18,333 nt of DNA from Lutibacter sp. (GTDB lineage: Bacteria; Bacteroidota; Bacteroidia; Flavobacteriales; Flavobacteriaceae). Shown in pieces: positions 6,441 through 15,277 of this stretch. The notes under the pieces are model-generated. The model made no database searches and was not told where the DNA came from. It saw nothing but the letters and a program-made list of their open reading frames with translations. The first letter of the stretch is position 1. Each line of letters opens with the position of its first letter. The stretch is from assembly GCA_030599055.1 (NCBI GenBank), contig JAUVOS010000017.1, positions 1 to 18,333 on the forward strand. The letters are read 5' to 3'. A program made the position numbers and the translations under genes.

Positions 6441-9428
6441 ATGCTAAAAAATCCATTACCTGACTTGCATTCTTATGAGTTTAAAGAAGTTTCCTTTAAA
6501 GAGTTGATGCAAACTAGAATTTATAATGTTTTAATAATATGCTCTAATTACGATTTCTACCTACTAGAAGAAGATGGTCGGATTGATGAACAAATTTTTT
6601 TAGAATACTCATCGTTAAATCTGCGATATCCTCCCAATATTTTACATGCAAATTCTATAGAAAATGCTTTAGTAGTTTTAGAATCAAATCAAGTTGAGCT
6701 CATTATTACATGGTTAGATATCAGTGAACATTTTTACGAAATATCTAGCGGTATAAAAGAGGTGTTTCCAACTATTCCTATCGTTGCTCTGAGTCATTAT
6801 CCAAATGAATTACACAAAATATTAGATAAAAAGGAAAGCCATGATATCGATTATGTTTTCCATTGGAATGGCAACACAAATATCTTTATAGCAATCATAA
6901 AATTAGTCGAGGATAGCATGAATGCTGAAAAGGACATCAATGAAATAGGTGTGAAAGCGATTTTGTTAGTTGAGAATTCAATACGGTTTTATACACGATA
7001 TCTTCCTTTAATTTATAGAATCCTTTTTAAACAAACGCAATCATTTATTCAAGAAGGCTTGAATGAACACAGGCAAATTATGTCAAAAAGGGGAAGACCT
7101 AAAGTATTACTAGCAAAAACCTACGAAGAGGCAATCGACTTATTTGATAGGTACAAAAATAATTTAATAGGGGTTATCTCAGATGTAAGCTATTTTAAGA
7201 ATAATATAAAAAATATACAGGCAGGTTTCCATTTTCTACAATATGTAAGGGAATTTGATAAATATTTCCCGGTTTTAATTCAGTCATCCAGTTTAAAAAA
7301 CGAAGCCCAAACACTAAGATTAAATGCCAAATTTTTACACAAACATTCTGAGACTTTAAGTTTAGAGTTGAATAATTATATCACCAAATACTTTTTATTT
7401 GGTGATTTTGAGTTTTGGAATCCCAAAACAGGAAAAGTAACAAAAAAAGCAAAAGATCTTAAAAGTTTTCAAAAAACGCTATCCGTAGTATCACTTAACT
7501 CTATTGTCTATCACGCTAAACGTAATGATTTTTCAAAATGGCTTCAATCTCGCGCCTTATTTCCATTAGCAAAACTATTTGCAAAAATTGAATACGAAGA
7601 CTTTTCAAAAGATATTCAAGTACGTCAGTTTCTTGCAGATTCTGTAAGAGCATTTCGTATTTATAGATCAAGGGGTATTATTGCTAAATTTGATAGATAT
7701 CAATATGATGAATACTTGGTATTCTCAAGAATTGGAGAAGGTTCATTAGGCGGAAAAGGGCGTGGTCTTGCTTTTATTGATTTGTTTTTAAAGAGCAATC
7801 ATTTGTCTAAAAAATACAAGGATATTACTATTTCAATACCAAGAACTGTAGTTTTAAGCACCGATGTTTTTAATGAGTTTATGGAAGATCACAAACTCCT
7901 TCAATTTGTTGCCGAACCTCATGACGATGAGACTATTTTAAAAAAATTCATCTCTAAACCTTTACCTAAATGGGTCATCAAAGACGTAAAGTCATTTTTA
8001 TCAACATTAAAAACTCCTGTTGCTATTCGATCCTCTAGTGTATTAGAGGATTCAATATATCAACCCTTCGCAGGAGTTTACGCCACTTATATGCTGCCCA
8101 ACACCGATATTGCTCATTTTTTAAAAATGACATGTACTGCCATTAAATCAGTAATGGCCTCTTCTTTTTACAAGAGTAGCAAGTCCTATATAAAAGCGAC
8201 CGCCCACTCTGTAGAGGAAAGTCAAATGGCAGTAATATTACAAGAAGTAATTGGAAAACAATATGATACTCTTTATTTCCCCAATATATCAGGAGTAGCT
8301 AGATCTATTAATTTTTATCCTATTGGCGAAGAAAAACCGAATGAAGGTATCGCCAACATAGCTTTGGGTCTGGGAGAAATAATTGTTGGTGGCGGCAGAA
8401 CACTACATTTTTCTCCATATCACCCCAAAAATATTTTGCAACTATCATCTACAAAAACGGCTTTAAAGGATACTCAAAAATATTTTTATGGATTAGACAT
8501 GAATCCAGAAAGCTACCAAGTATCTACTAGTGAATCCGTAAACAAAAAGAAAATAAACCTCCGGCAAGCAAAAAACCATCCGGCATTAAAATTTGTAGCT
8601 TCTACCTATGACATGCAAAGCAATCAAATTAGAGCCGGTGTTTTTCATGACGGCGCCCGTATTCTTAGCTTTGAAAGTATCTTAAAACAAGAAACTTTTC
8701 CCTTGGCCGAAATACTTAAAGATTTACTACAAATAGGTCAGGAAGAGATGCGTCATCCCATCGAAATTGAATTTGCAATAAAATTAGATGTTCCACTTGG
8801 AGAACCAAAAATATTTAGTTTTTTACAAATAAGACCCATTGTAGAAAGTAATGACTACAAACATATCATACCTAAAAAAATCAATATATTAGATACCATT
8901 ATTTACTCAAAATCGGCTTTAGGAAATGGAAAATATGAAGGCATCTACGATTTTGTTTATATAAAACCTGAAACGTTTAATGCCGCCAAAACGCTTGATA
9001 TTGCAACTTCCATTGAACAACTTAATAAAACTTTCGAAAAAGAAAAGAAAAACTATGTATTGGTTGGACCCGGTCGATGGGGATCAAGTGATCCTTGGCT
9101 TGGTATTCCTATTAATTGGACACAAATATCTGCTGCTAAGATTATTGTAGAATCCGGCTTAGAAAACTTTGTAATTGACCCGAGTCAAGGAACTCATTTT
9201 TTTCAAAATTTGACCTCTTTTAAAGTCGGTTATTTAACCCTAAACCCATTTATGAATGATGGTTTCTTTAACGTCGCTTATCTCAACAAACAAAAAGCAA
9301 TTTATGAAGATAAATTTATTCGTCATGTACGATTTAAAAAGGCATTAACAATTATGCTAGACGGCAAAAACCATAGAGCGGTTATCTATAAACCTGAGCT
9401 CGACCAAAGGTTTGATATACAGAATTAA
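6441..9428 (+). CDS. Copy A: double-receiver / PPDK-type ATP-grasp hybrid protein, C-terminus altered by insertion
   Basis: This 995-residue predicted cytoplasmic protein is related to PEP synthase only through the ATP-grasp part. A first receiver-like domain (about 27-160) has W91 where the phospho-aspartate is expected, so it looks degenerate. A second (171-318) has E178-N179, D248, S282 and K301 at the usual receiver positions. A linker (318-430) carries Y357-H-A-K-R-N-D-F and R371-A-L-F. The PPDK/PPS N-terminal ATP-binding domain follows: G434-S-L-G-G-K-G-R-G-L, R530-S-S-S-V-L-E-D, F543-A-G, G642-L-G-E, E776-x-E778 and Q797-I-R-P. A C-terminal domain has G876-P-G-R-W-G-S-S-D-P-W and D913-P-S-Q-G-T-H-F-F. 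Neither the swivelling phosphohistidine domain nor the PEP barrel is present, so it should not make PEP alone. The last 11 residues after K984 are encoded by an inserted element (9392-9653). The native 15-residue tail lies downstream of it. Confidence 0.85.
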   Translation: MLKNPLPDLHSYEFKEVSFKELMQTRIYNVLIICSNYDFYLLEEDGRIDEQIFLEYSSLNLRYPPNILHANSIENALVVLESNQVELIITWLDISEHFYEISSGIKEVFPTIPIVALSHYPNELHKILDKKESHDIDYVFHWNGNTNIFIAIIKLVEDSMNAEKDINEIGVKAILLVENSIRFYTRYLPLIYRILFKQTQSFIQEGLNEHRQIMSKRGRPKVLLAKTYEEAIDLFDRYKNNLIGVISDVSYFKNNIKNIQAGFHFLQYVREFDKYFPVLIQSSSLKNEAQTLRLNAKFLHKHSETLSLELNNYITKYFLFGDFEFWNPKTGKVTKKAKDLKSFQKTLSVVSLNSIVYHAKRNDFSKWLQSRALFPLAKLFAKIEYEDFSKDIQVRQFLADSVRAFRIYRSRGIIAKFDRYQYDEYLVFSRIGEGSLGGKGRGLAFIDLFLKSNHLSKKYKDITISIPRTVVLSTDVFNEFMEDHKLLQFVAEPHDDETILKKFISKPLPKWVIKDVKSFLSTLKTPVAIRSSSVLEDSIYQPFAGVYATYMLPNTDIAHFLKMTCTAIKSVMASSFYKSSKSYIKATAHSVEESQMAVILQEVIGKQYDTLYFPNISGVARSINFYPIGEEKPNEGIANIALGLGEIIVGGGRTLHFSPYHPKNILQLSSTKTALKDTQKYFYGLDMNPESYQVSTSESVNKKKINLRQAKNHPALKFVASTYDMQSNQIRAGVFHDGARILSFESILKQETFPLAEILKDLLQIGQEEMRHPIEIEFAIKLDVPLGEPKIFSFLQIRPIVESNDYKHIIPKKINILDTIIYSKSALGNGKYEGIYDFVYIKPETFNAAKTLDIATSIEQLNKTFEKEKKNYVLVGPGRWGSSDPWLGIPINWTQISAAKIIVESGLENFVIDPSQGTHFFQNLTSFKVGYLTLNPFMNDGFFNVAYLNKQKAIYEDKFIRHVRFKKALTIMLDGKNHRAVIYKPELDQRFDIQN
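9387..9391. repeat. Left target-site duplication TATAA
   Basis: The 5-bp TATAA directly left of the inverted-repeat element is repeated directly right of it (9654-9658). Removing the element and one copy restores the copy A reading frame. Confidence 0.8.
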
Positions 9429-9653
9429 AAGAAATGGTAAGGTTTGAAGTGTAAAACAAGAAGGAATATCTAGATATTTTGATTGTTTTACGCAAAAAAG
9501 ATTGCCTTTTCTTTTAATTCCCTTTGGGCTTGATAAATTTTACCCTATTCTTGTTGGATTTTCTCAAATTAACCAGTTAGTCCTTCAAAAATTCATCTTC
9601 GAATATGAAAAAATTTATCTAAGCTGTAAAGAAACCTTTGGTCGAACTCAGGT
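9392..9653. mobile_element. 262-bp MITE-like element inserted in the 3' end of copy A
   Basis: The element is bounded by 22-bp terminal inverted repeats (9392-9413 and 9632-9653; 21 of 22 positions match; outer part ACCTGAG(C/T)TCGACCAAAGG). Perfect 5-bp direct repeats TATAA flank it. It encodes no transposase. Both strands of the interior are broken by stops, although a 41-bp imperfect palindrome lies at 9451-9491. It is therefore a non-autonomous element or an internally deleted insertion sequence. The AC-initial ends and short duplication could fit IS982- or IS1380-like parents, but I cannot assign a family. It supplies the final 11 codons and stop of copy A. Its left end is coding while its right end is not. 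Confidence 0.85.
9451..9491. repeat. Internal palindrome of the inserted element
   Basis: Arms GTAAAACAA (9451-9459) and TTGTTTTAC (9483-9491) enclose the 14-nt perfect palindrome AATATCTAGATATT (9465-9478). The two are joined by short unpaired segments of 5 and 4 nt. The fold would form a long hairpin in RNA just after the new copy A stop codon (9426-9428) and could act as a transcript-end or stability element. Confidence 0.6.
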
Positions 9654-9658
9654 TATAA
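9654..9658. repeat. Right target-site duplication TATAA
   Basis: This is the right-hand partner of the TATAA at 9387-9391. The sequence immediately after it continues the original copy A reading frame. Confidence 0.8.
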
Positions 9659-9707
9659 AGAAGGTTTTGTAACGCCCAATTCTGATGCTATTAAAATACA
9701 GGAATAA
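9659..9707 (+). pseudogene. Severed native C-terminal tail of copy A
   Basis: Joining position 9391 to 9659 restores ...VIYK followed by EGFVTPNSDAIKIQE and a TAA at 9705-9707. This matches the copy B tail EGYVIPNSDDIAIEE at the same alignment position, so the segment is the original end of copy A, separated by the element. The restored protein would be 999 residues. The fragment has no start of its own and is not expected to be translated. The restored stop lies 52 nt before the copy B start, consistent with an original two-gene operon. The rest of the gene-free stretch 9429-9759 is the element interior and a short AT-rich leader. Confidence 0.85.
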
Positions 9708-9759
9708 CAAGCATTTATTCCGTATTTTTCTTTTATCTTGCAACAACAAAACCGATATT

Positions 9760-12700
9760 ATGTTAAAAAATCCACTTCTTGATATCCAATCATACGAATT
9801 TGAAGAGGTCCCCTTTAATCAATTAATGCAGAATAGAATATATAATGTACTCATTGTATGTTCCAGTTACGATTACTATTTGTTAGAAGAAGATGGCAGA
9901 ATTGATGAGCAAATTTTTAATGAATATATGACATTAAATCTGCGTTATCCTCCTAATTTTTCACACGCATATTCTGCAAAAAGCGCTTTAAAAAAGTTGA
10001 AAACAGGTAATATTGATCTTGTAATTACATGGGTCGATGCAAGCGTACGTTCTTTTGAAATTGCAAAAGAAATAAAAAAGGTATTTCCTGAGATACCCAT
10101 TGTAGCTTTAAGCCATTATTCCGAAGAACTACGAAAAATGATTGCCGATAAACAATCTGCTGATATTGATTTTGTTTTCCATTGGAGTGGCAATATCGAT
10201 ATTTTTTTGGCCATTATTAAGCTAGTGGAAGATCGTATGAACGCAGAAAAAGACATTAATAAAGTTGGTGTAAAGGCTATTTTATTAGTTGAGGATTCTT
10301 TACGTTTTTACTCGCAATACATTCCTTTAATTTATAAAGTGATTCTTAAACAAACAGAATCTTATACGCATGAAAGGCTTAATGAACACCGTAGAATGCT
10401 CTCTAAAAGAGGAAGACCAAAAATTTTATTGGCTACTAATTACGAAGAGGGAATTGAATTATTCCAAAAATATAAAGAGAGCTTATTGGGAATCATATCA
10501 GATGTAACCTTTTTTAAAGATGGGGAAAAAAATAAAAAAGCCGGTTTCTATTTACTGGATTATGTAAGAAAATTTGATAAACATTTTCCTGTTTTATTGC
10601 AGTCATCAGAAATTGACAATAAAAAAGTAGCTATTAAAGCAAATGCAAAATTTTTATACAAATATTCGGAGACTTTAGAACAAGATATTAAAAAATATAT
10701 AAAAAAATATTTTTCGTTTGGCGATTTTGAATTTTGGGATCCAAAAATTAATGAAATTATTGGAAGAGCCAAAGACTTAAAAAGTTTTCAAAAATCTTTA
10801 TCCATAACTCCGTTAGACTCCTTAATCTATCATGCTAAACGTAATGACTTTACTAAATGGTTGCAATCTCGTGCATTATTTCCTCTAGCGAAACTCTTTT
10901 CTAAGATTAAATATGAAGATTTTGACGAAGAAGGAAGTGTCCTTGAATTTCTTATAAAGTCGGTAAAAGCTTATAGAATTCATAAATCAAGAGGAGTAAT
11001 TGCAAAATTTGATAAAGACTATTATGACGAATACTTGGTGTTTTCCCGAATTGGCGATGGTGCATTAGGAGGAAAAGGAAGAGGCTTGGCATTTATAGAT
11101 CAGTTTCTTAAGCGTCATCGACTTGCCAATAAATTTAAAGATGTTACGATAGCCATTCCGAGAACTGTGGTTCTCAGTACAGAGGTATTTGATATATTTA
11201 TGGAAGAACATGATTTATTTTCATATATCGCTAAGAACCATGATGATAAATCTATTTTACAAACCTTTATTTCGAAGCCTTTACCGACAAATGCTCTTGA
11301 AGAAATCAAAGCCTTTTTAGCAACATCAAATACTCCTATTGCTATACGATCATCTAGTGTTCTAGAAGATTCTCTTTATCAGCCTTTTGCCGGTATTTTT
11401 GCAACCTATATGGTGCCAAACACCAATTTAGAGCAATTAATAGAAATGGTATCTATTGCTATAAAATCAGTTATGGCATCAGCATTTTATAAGGACAGTA
11501 AGGCGTATATCAAAATTACCGAACACTCTATTGAAGAAAGTAAAATGGCAGTAATTTTGCAAGAAGTTATTGGCAAAGAGTATGAGGATGTCTATTATCC
11601 AAATATATCAGGAGTTGCCAGGTCAATTAACGTATATCCTATAGGTAAAGAAAAAACCAATGAAGGAATCGTCAATATTGCCCTCGGTCTTGGAGAAATT
11701 ATTGTTGGAGGCGGTCGTACTTTGCGTTTTTCCCCTTATCATCCTAAGAAAATATTGCAACTTTCTAATCCGGTTACCACTCTTAGAGAAACTCAAAAGT
11801 ATTTTTATGGTCTCGATACAAATCCAGACAGCTACCATGTATCTACAAATGAAGCTGTAAACAAAAAGAAAATTAGTTTGCGAAAAGCTAAAAATCATAC
11901 TTCTTTGAAGTTTGTAGCTTCTACTTACGATTTTCAAAATGATACTATTAAGCCTGGTGTTTTACATGATGGCACTCGTGTACTCACCTTTGATAATATA
12001 TTAAAATACAATACCTTTCCATTAGCCGATATTTTAAAAGAATTACTTCGCATAGGTCAACGAGAAATGCAAAACCCTATTGAAATGGAATTTGCCATAA
12101 AACTAGATGTCCCAGCTGGAGAACCAAAAATATTTAGTTTTTTACAAATTAGACCTATCGTAGAACAAGATAATTTTACAGATTTATTGAGTGAAGATAT
12201 TACTATTTCTGAAACCATCATTTATAGCGAATCGGCCTTAGGAAACGGTCAATACAATAACATCTGCGATATTGTGTATGTAAAACCCGAATGCTTTGAT
12301 AAAGCAAAAACAGAGGAAATTGCAATAGCCGTTGAAAAAATGAATAAAACATTTGAAGATACTGGCAAACAATATGTTTTGGTAGGACCGGGTCGTTGGG
12401 GTTCTAGTGATCCTTGGTTGGGCATACCTGTAAAGTGGCCACAGATTTCTGCCGCCAAAGTGATTGTAGAATCCGGTTTAGAAGACTTCAGAATTGACCC
12501 AAGCCAAGGGACTCATTTTTTTCAGAATTTAACATCTTTTAAAGTAGGATACCTTACCATAAATCCTTTTATTGATGACGGTTTCTTTGACGTGGGCTAT
12601 CTTAACAAACAAAAAGCTGTTTATGAAAATGAATATATCCGTCATATCCGATTTAAAGAATCCTTACTAATAATTATTGAAGGAAAGACCAATAAGGCCG

Positions 12701-12780
12701 TTGTATATAAAGAGGGATATGTTATTCCTAATTCAGATGATATAGCTATTGAAGAAAAACCTCTTGAAAAGTTTAAGTAG
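9760..12780 (+). CDS. Copy B: double-receiver / PPDK-type ATP-grasp hybrid protein, intact paralogue
   Basis: This 1006-residue paralogue of copy A aligns without net gaps. Of the first 60 residues 46 are identical, as are 59 of 67 in the stretch from about 871. Domain order is the same: degenerate receiver (W91 at the phospho-Asp position), canonical-looking receiver with E178-D179, D248, S282 and K301, linker with Y357-H-A-K-R-N-D-F, ATP-grasp domain (G434-A-L-G-G-K-G-R-G-L, then R-S-S-S-V-L-E-D, F-A-G and Q-I-R-P motifs) and the G-P-G-R-W-G-S-S-D-P-W domain. Its acidic pair is complete, unlike E178-N179 in copy A. It keeps the native tail plus seven extra residues. The start is the ATG at 9760, matching copy A (MLKNPL). 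A longer frame from 9685 would begin inside the severed tail of copy A. No promoter is evident, so it was probably co-transcribed with copy A. The pathway and substrate are unknown. Confidence 0.87.
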   Translation: MLKNPLLDIQSYEFEEVPFNQLMQNRIYNVLIVCSSYDYYLLEEDGRIDEQIFNEYMTLNLRYPPNFSHAYSAKSALKKLKTGNIDLVITWVDASVRSFEIAKEIKKVFPEIPIVALSHYSEELRKMIADKQSADIDFVFHWSGNIDIFLAIIKLVEDRMNAEKDINKVGVKAILLVEDSLRFYSQYIPLIYKVILKQTESYTHERLNEHRRMLSKRGRPKILLATNYEEGIELFQKYKESLLGIISDVTFFKDGEKNKKAGFYLLDYVRKFDKHFPVLLQSSEIDNKKVAIKANAKFLYKYSETLEQDIKKYIKKYFSFGDFEFWDPKINEIIGRAKDLKSFQKSLSITPLDSLIYHAKRNDFTKWLQSRALFPLAKLFSKIKYEDFDEEGSVLEFLIKSVKAYRIHKSRGVIAKFDKDYYDEYLVFSRIGDGALGGKGRGLAFIDQFLKRHRLANKFKDVTIAIPRTVVLSTEVFDIFMEEHDLFSYIAKNHDDKSILQTFISKPLPTNALEEIKAFLATSNTPIAIRSSSVLEDSLYQPFAGIFATYMVPNTNLEQLIEMVSIAIKSVMASAFYKDSKAYIKITEHSIEESKMAVILQEVIGKEYEDVYYPNISGVARSINVYPIGKEKTNEGIVNIALGLGEIIVGGGRTLRFSPYHPKKILQLSNPVTTLRETQKYFYGLDTNPDSYHVSTNEAVNKKKISLRKAKNHTSLKFVASTYDFQNDTIKPGVLHDGTRVLTFDNILKYNTFPLADILKELLRIGQREMQNPIEMEFAIKLDVPAGEPKIFSFLQIRPIVEQDNFTDLLSEDITISETIIYSESALGNGQYNNICDIVYVKPECFDKAKTEEIAIAVEKMNKTFEDTGKQYVLVGPGRWGSSDPWLGIPVKWPQISAAKVIVESGLEDFRIDPSQGTHFFQNLTSFKVGYLTINPFIDDGFFDVGYLNKQKAVYENEYIRHIRFKESLLIIIEGKTNKAVVYKEGYVIPNSDDIAIEEKPLEKFK

Positions 12781-12785
12781 TACCG

Positions 12786-12814
12786 AGTATTGAGATAATA
12801 GTATTGAGTATTTG
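12786..12814. repeat. Heptad tract AGTATTG in the convergent spacer
   Basis: The words AGTATTG, AGATAAT, AGTATTG and AGTATTT(G) run in unbroken 7-nt phase, beginning 6 nt after the copy B stop codon. The whole convergent spacer to the transporter stop is only 70 nt, and no hairpin terminator is obvious in it. Confidence 0.65.
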
Positions 12815-12850
12815 TGTTATTTGCAAAGCTTATAAAGGGAGAAAAATTAT

Positions 12851-15211
12851 CTATTCTTCTTCTACCAACACATCAATCTTAGGTTCTTTAAACACTTTTT
12901 TGTTAGCAATCCTATTTTCTAAAGACAAGAGTAATGAGGGCAATAATAATAAATTTGCTAACATGGCTACGAGTAAAGTTCCGGACACCAAACCTCCCAA
13001 AGCTATCGTTCCACCAAAACTAGATACTGTAAAGACTAAGAAACCGAAGAATAATACAATTGATGTATAAAACATACTGATGCCTGTTTCTCGAATAGCT
13101 GCATAAATTGATTTTCGTACTTTCCAATTAGAAGCAATTAACTCTTGTCGATATTTTGCTAAGAAATGTATGGTGTCATCGACTGATATTCCAAATGCCA
13201 CACTAAATACTAAAATGGTTGAAGGTTTTAACGGAATACCCAAATACCCCATAACTCCGGCTGTTAACAATAGCGGAAGCATATTGGGTATTAACGAGAT
13301 TAAAATCATACGGAAACTTCGAAACATCCATCCCATAAAAAGGGAGATCAATAGAATGGCTAAGCCAAGTGATACAATTAAGTTTTTAATCAAATAGTTG
13401 GTTCCTTTTAAAAAAACTAAGGCCTTTCCTGTCATCGTAACTTCGTACTTCTCTTTAGGAAAAGCTTTTTCAACTCTAGCATCAATTCGTTCTTCGATCC
13501 GTTCCATTTTTTCGGTTCCAATGTCTTGCATAAAAGTTGTAAGGCGTGTGTATCGCCCCGTAGAATCAACGTAGGTAGCCAATAAATTTTCGTTATTGGA
13601 TGAGTTTTTAACATAGGGCATAATAAAAACCTGCTCCTCACGAGTGGGCAATTGATAATACTCAGGATTGTTGTTATAAAAAGCTTGTTTCGTATATTTT
13701 ACAACATCAAGTATCGAAATTGACCTTGATAACTCGGGTATTTCGTCGATTATTTCATTAAGGCTTTCCATACGTTTTAGCGTTGAAAGTTTCATGACTC
13801 CTTTTGGTTTTTTGGAGTCGATTAAAAATTCTAATGCCAAAACGCCTCCAAACTCATCTTCTACAAATTGAATGTCTTTTGTAAACTGTTTGTTTTTTGG
13901 CATATCCTCTATCAAACTTCCGGAAACCTTAATTAGATAGATTCCTATCATACTTATAATAATAATCACTACCGTAGTAATATAAATCTCGACACGACGA
14001 TATCTTACCGTTTTTTCAAACCAACTGATAATGCCATCTATCCAAGGTTTATTCAAATGACGTAAATGTTTTTCTTGTGGGATTGGTAAAAAACTATATA
14101 CAACAGGAATAATTAAAAGCGCCAATAAAAAAATCGCCAATATACTGATGGATGCAATAACTCCAAACTCACTCAACAACTGACTTCTCGTAAAAATAAA
14201 AGTAGCAAAACCTGCTGCAGTTGTTAAATTTGTCATTAAAGTTGCATTACCAATTTTAGTAATTACTCTTTTTAACGACCTAGCTTTTCCGCCATGTATT
14301 CCAACCTCATGTTGGTATTTGTTAATGAGAAATATGGCATTTGGAACTCCAATAACAATTATCAAAGGTGGAATCAATGCAGTTAAAATTGAAATTTCAT
14401 ATCGAAACAAACCAATAAAACCAAAAGCCCACATTACGCCAATGCTTACTACAATCATCGTGATAAATGTAGCTCGAAAAGAACGGAAAAAGAAAAAGAA
14501 AATAAGTGCTGTAACTAAAAGTGCCAATCCTAAAAACATTTGCATTTCTTCTTGTATATTACTCGAATTCATAGTTCGAATAAACGGCATTCCCGAAACA
14601 ATAATATCTAAATCATTATCCTTTTCAAATTTATCAATTAAAGGATTCAACTTATTTAAAACAAATTTCTTACGAACCGGTGTATTAACAATTTCCTTTT
14701 TAAGATAAATTAGGGTTTGTAGTGTTCCGGTTTCCTTATTAAAAAGCAGATTATCAAAGAAGGGTAATTTTGTAAAAAGTTCTTCCTTAATTCTTTGAAT
14801 TTCTTCATCATTTTCGGGAGCTTCTTCAAACAAAGGCTCTACTATAAATTTCTTTTCATTTTTGTCTTTTCTAAGTTTTTTTATATCACTTAATGAAATG
14901 GCGTAAGACACTTCATTATGTTCTCTGAGTTGTTTTGAAAGGGCATTCCAATTATTAAACTTTTCGTGTTTAAATACACTGCTATCTTTAACGGCCAACA
15001 AGATTAGGTTTCCTTCCTCACCAAAGAGTTCTAAGAAATTGTCATAGGCTAAGTTGACAGGATGATCTTTTGGTAATATATTGGCTTCAGTGTGTGAAAA
15101 ATGAGCGTACTTCCACTGTGTGGATAAAAAGAGAGTTGCTGCTATCAGCACTAAAAGGACAAAAACTCTTCCTTTTAATATTATACGTGAAACAACATTC
15201 CAAAAACTCAT
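12851..15211 (-). CDS. RND-superfamily (MMPL/HAE3-like) inner-membrane transporter
   Basis: This 786-residue inner-membrane permease has internally duplicated RND architecture. One helix (about 13-30) is followed by a periplasmic domain (31-222) and five helices (about 225-242, 248-267, 275-297, 327-345, 350-375). A second repeat has a helix at 408-428, a periplasmic domain (430-605) and five helices (608-627, 634-657, 664-685, 712-731, 738-763). The second half carries the proton-relay pair D678-D679 in S-V-D-D-T-I-H-F. The matching site in the first half is P290-N291, so only one half has the acidic pair. Shortness and lack of an obvious partner adaptor place it in the MMPL/HAE3 branch, whose members often move lipids or hydrophobic compounds. 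The substrate is unknown. No accompanying outer-membrane or adaptor gene is present. It converges with copy B. Confidence 0.88.
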   Translation of the reverse strand: MSFWNVVSRIILKGRVFVLLVLIAATLFLSTQWKYAHFSHTEANILPKDHPVNLAYDNFLELFGEEGNLILLAVKDSSVFKHEKFNNWNALSKQLREHNEVSYAISLSDIKKLRKDKNEKKFIVEPLFEEAPENDEEIQRIKEELFTKLPFFDNLLFNKETGTLQTLIYLKKEIVNTPVRKKFVLNKLNPLIDKFEKDNDLDIIVSGMPFIRTMNSSNIQEEMQMFLGLALLVTALIFFFFFRSFRATFITMIVVSIGVMWAFGFIGLFRYEISILTALIPPLIIVIGVPNAIFLINKYQHEVGIHGGKARSLKRVITKIGNATLMTNLTTAAGFATFIFTRSQLLSEFGVIASISILAIFLLALLIIPVVYSFLPIPQEKHLRHLNKPWIDGIISWFEKTVRYRRVEIYITTVVIIIISMIGIYLIKVSGSLIEDMPKNKQFTKDIQFVEDEFGGVLALEFLIDSKKPKGVMKLSTLKRMESLNEIIDEIPELSRSISILDVVKYTKQAFYNNNPEYYQLPTREEQVFIMPYVKNSSNNENLLATYVDSTGRYTRLTTFMQDIGTEKMERIEERIDARVEKAFPKEKYEVTMTGKALVFLKGTNYLIKNLIVSLGLAILLISLFMGWMFRSFRMILISLIPNMLPLLLTAGVMGYLGIPLKPSTILVFSVAFGISVDDTIHFLAKYRQELIASNWKVRKSIYAAIRETGISMFYTSIVLFFGFLVFTVSSFGGTIALGGLVSGTLLVAMLANLLLLPSLLLSLENRIANKKVFKEPKIDVLVEEE

Positions 15212-15228
15212 TTATAAATAGATTTCTG

Positions 15229-15236
15229 CAAACTTA
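15229..15236 (-). promoter_or_regulatory. Candidate -7 element of the RND transporter gene
   Basis: On the minus strand TAAGTTTG matches TAnnTTTG exactly and would start transcription about 12 nt before the ATG at 15211. The -33 region is occupied by the heptad tract and has no TTTG, so the promoter would be incomplete or assisted. Confidence 0.4.
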
Positions 15237-15239
15237 CGA

Positions 15240-15276
15240 TTAAAAGTTAAAAGTTGAAAGTTTGTAAAGTTGAAAG
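15240..15276. repeat. Heptad tract TTAAAAG / TTGAAAG upstream of RND gene
   Basis: The words TTAAAAG, TTAAAAG, TTGAAAG, TTTGTAAAG (9 nt) and TTGAAAG end at the same AAAG. The tract overlaps the expected -33 position of the transporter promoter and directly abuts the inverted-repeat block that begins at 15278. Confidence 0.7.
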
Positions 15277-15277
15277 T

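Noticed and set aside
8388..8430. GGRTLH in copy A, similar to the phosphohistidine motif GGRTCH of PEP synthase
   Set aside because: It sits inside the ATP-grasp domain right after GLGEIIVG, and copy B has arginine in place of the histidine (GGRTLRF), so it is not a conserved phosphocarrier site.
9429..9640. Hidden transposase fragment inside the 262-bp element
   Set aside because: Both strands read by eye are interrupted by stop codons within a few dozen codons, and no transposase motif was recognised.
9685..9759. N-terminal extension of copy B starting at ATG 9685
   Set aside because: The ATG lies in another frame of the severed copy A tail, and copy A starts at the position matching ATG 9760 (MLKNPL).
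11623..11937. 104-codon minus-strand frame inside copy B
   Set aside because: It lies wholly antisense to conserved ATP-grasp codons, with no independent signal.
14319..14708. 129-codon plus-strand frame inside the RND transporter gene
   Set aside because: It is antisense to a strongly supported membrane-protein gene, and such shadow frames are common there; composition and context give no support.
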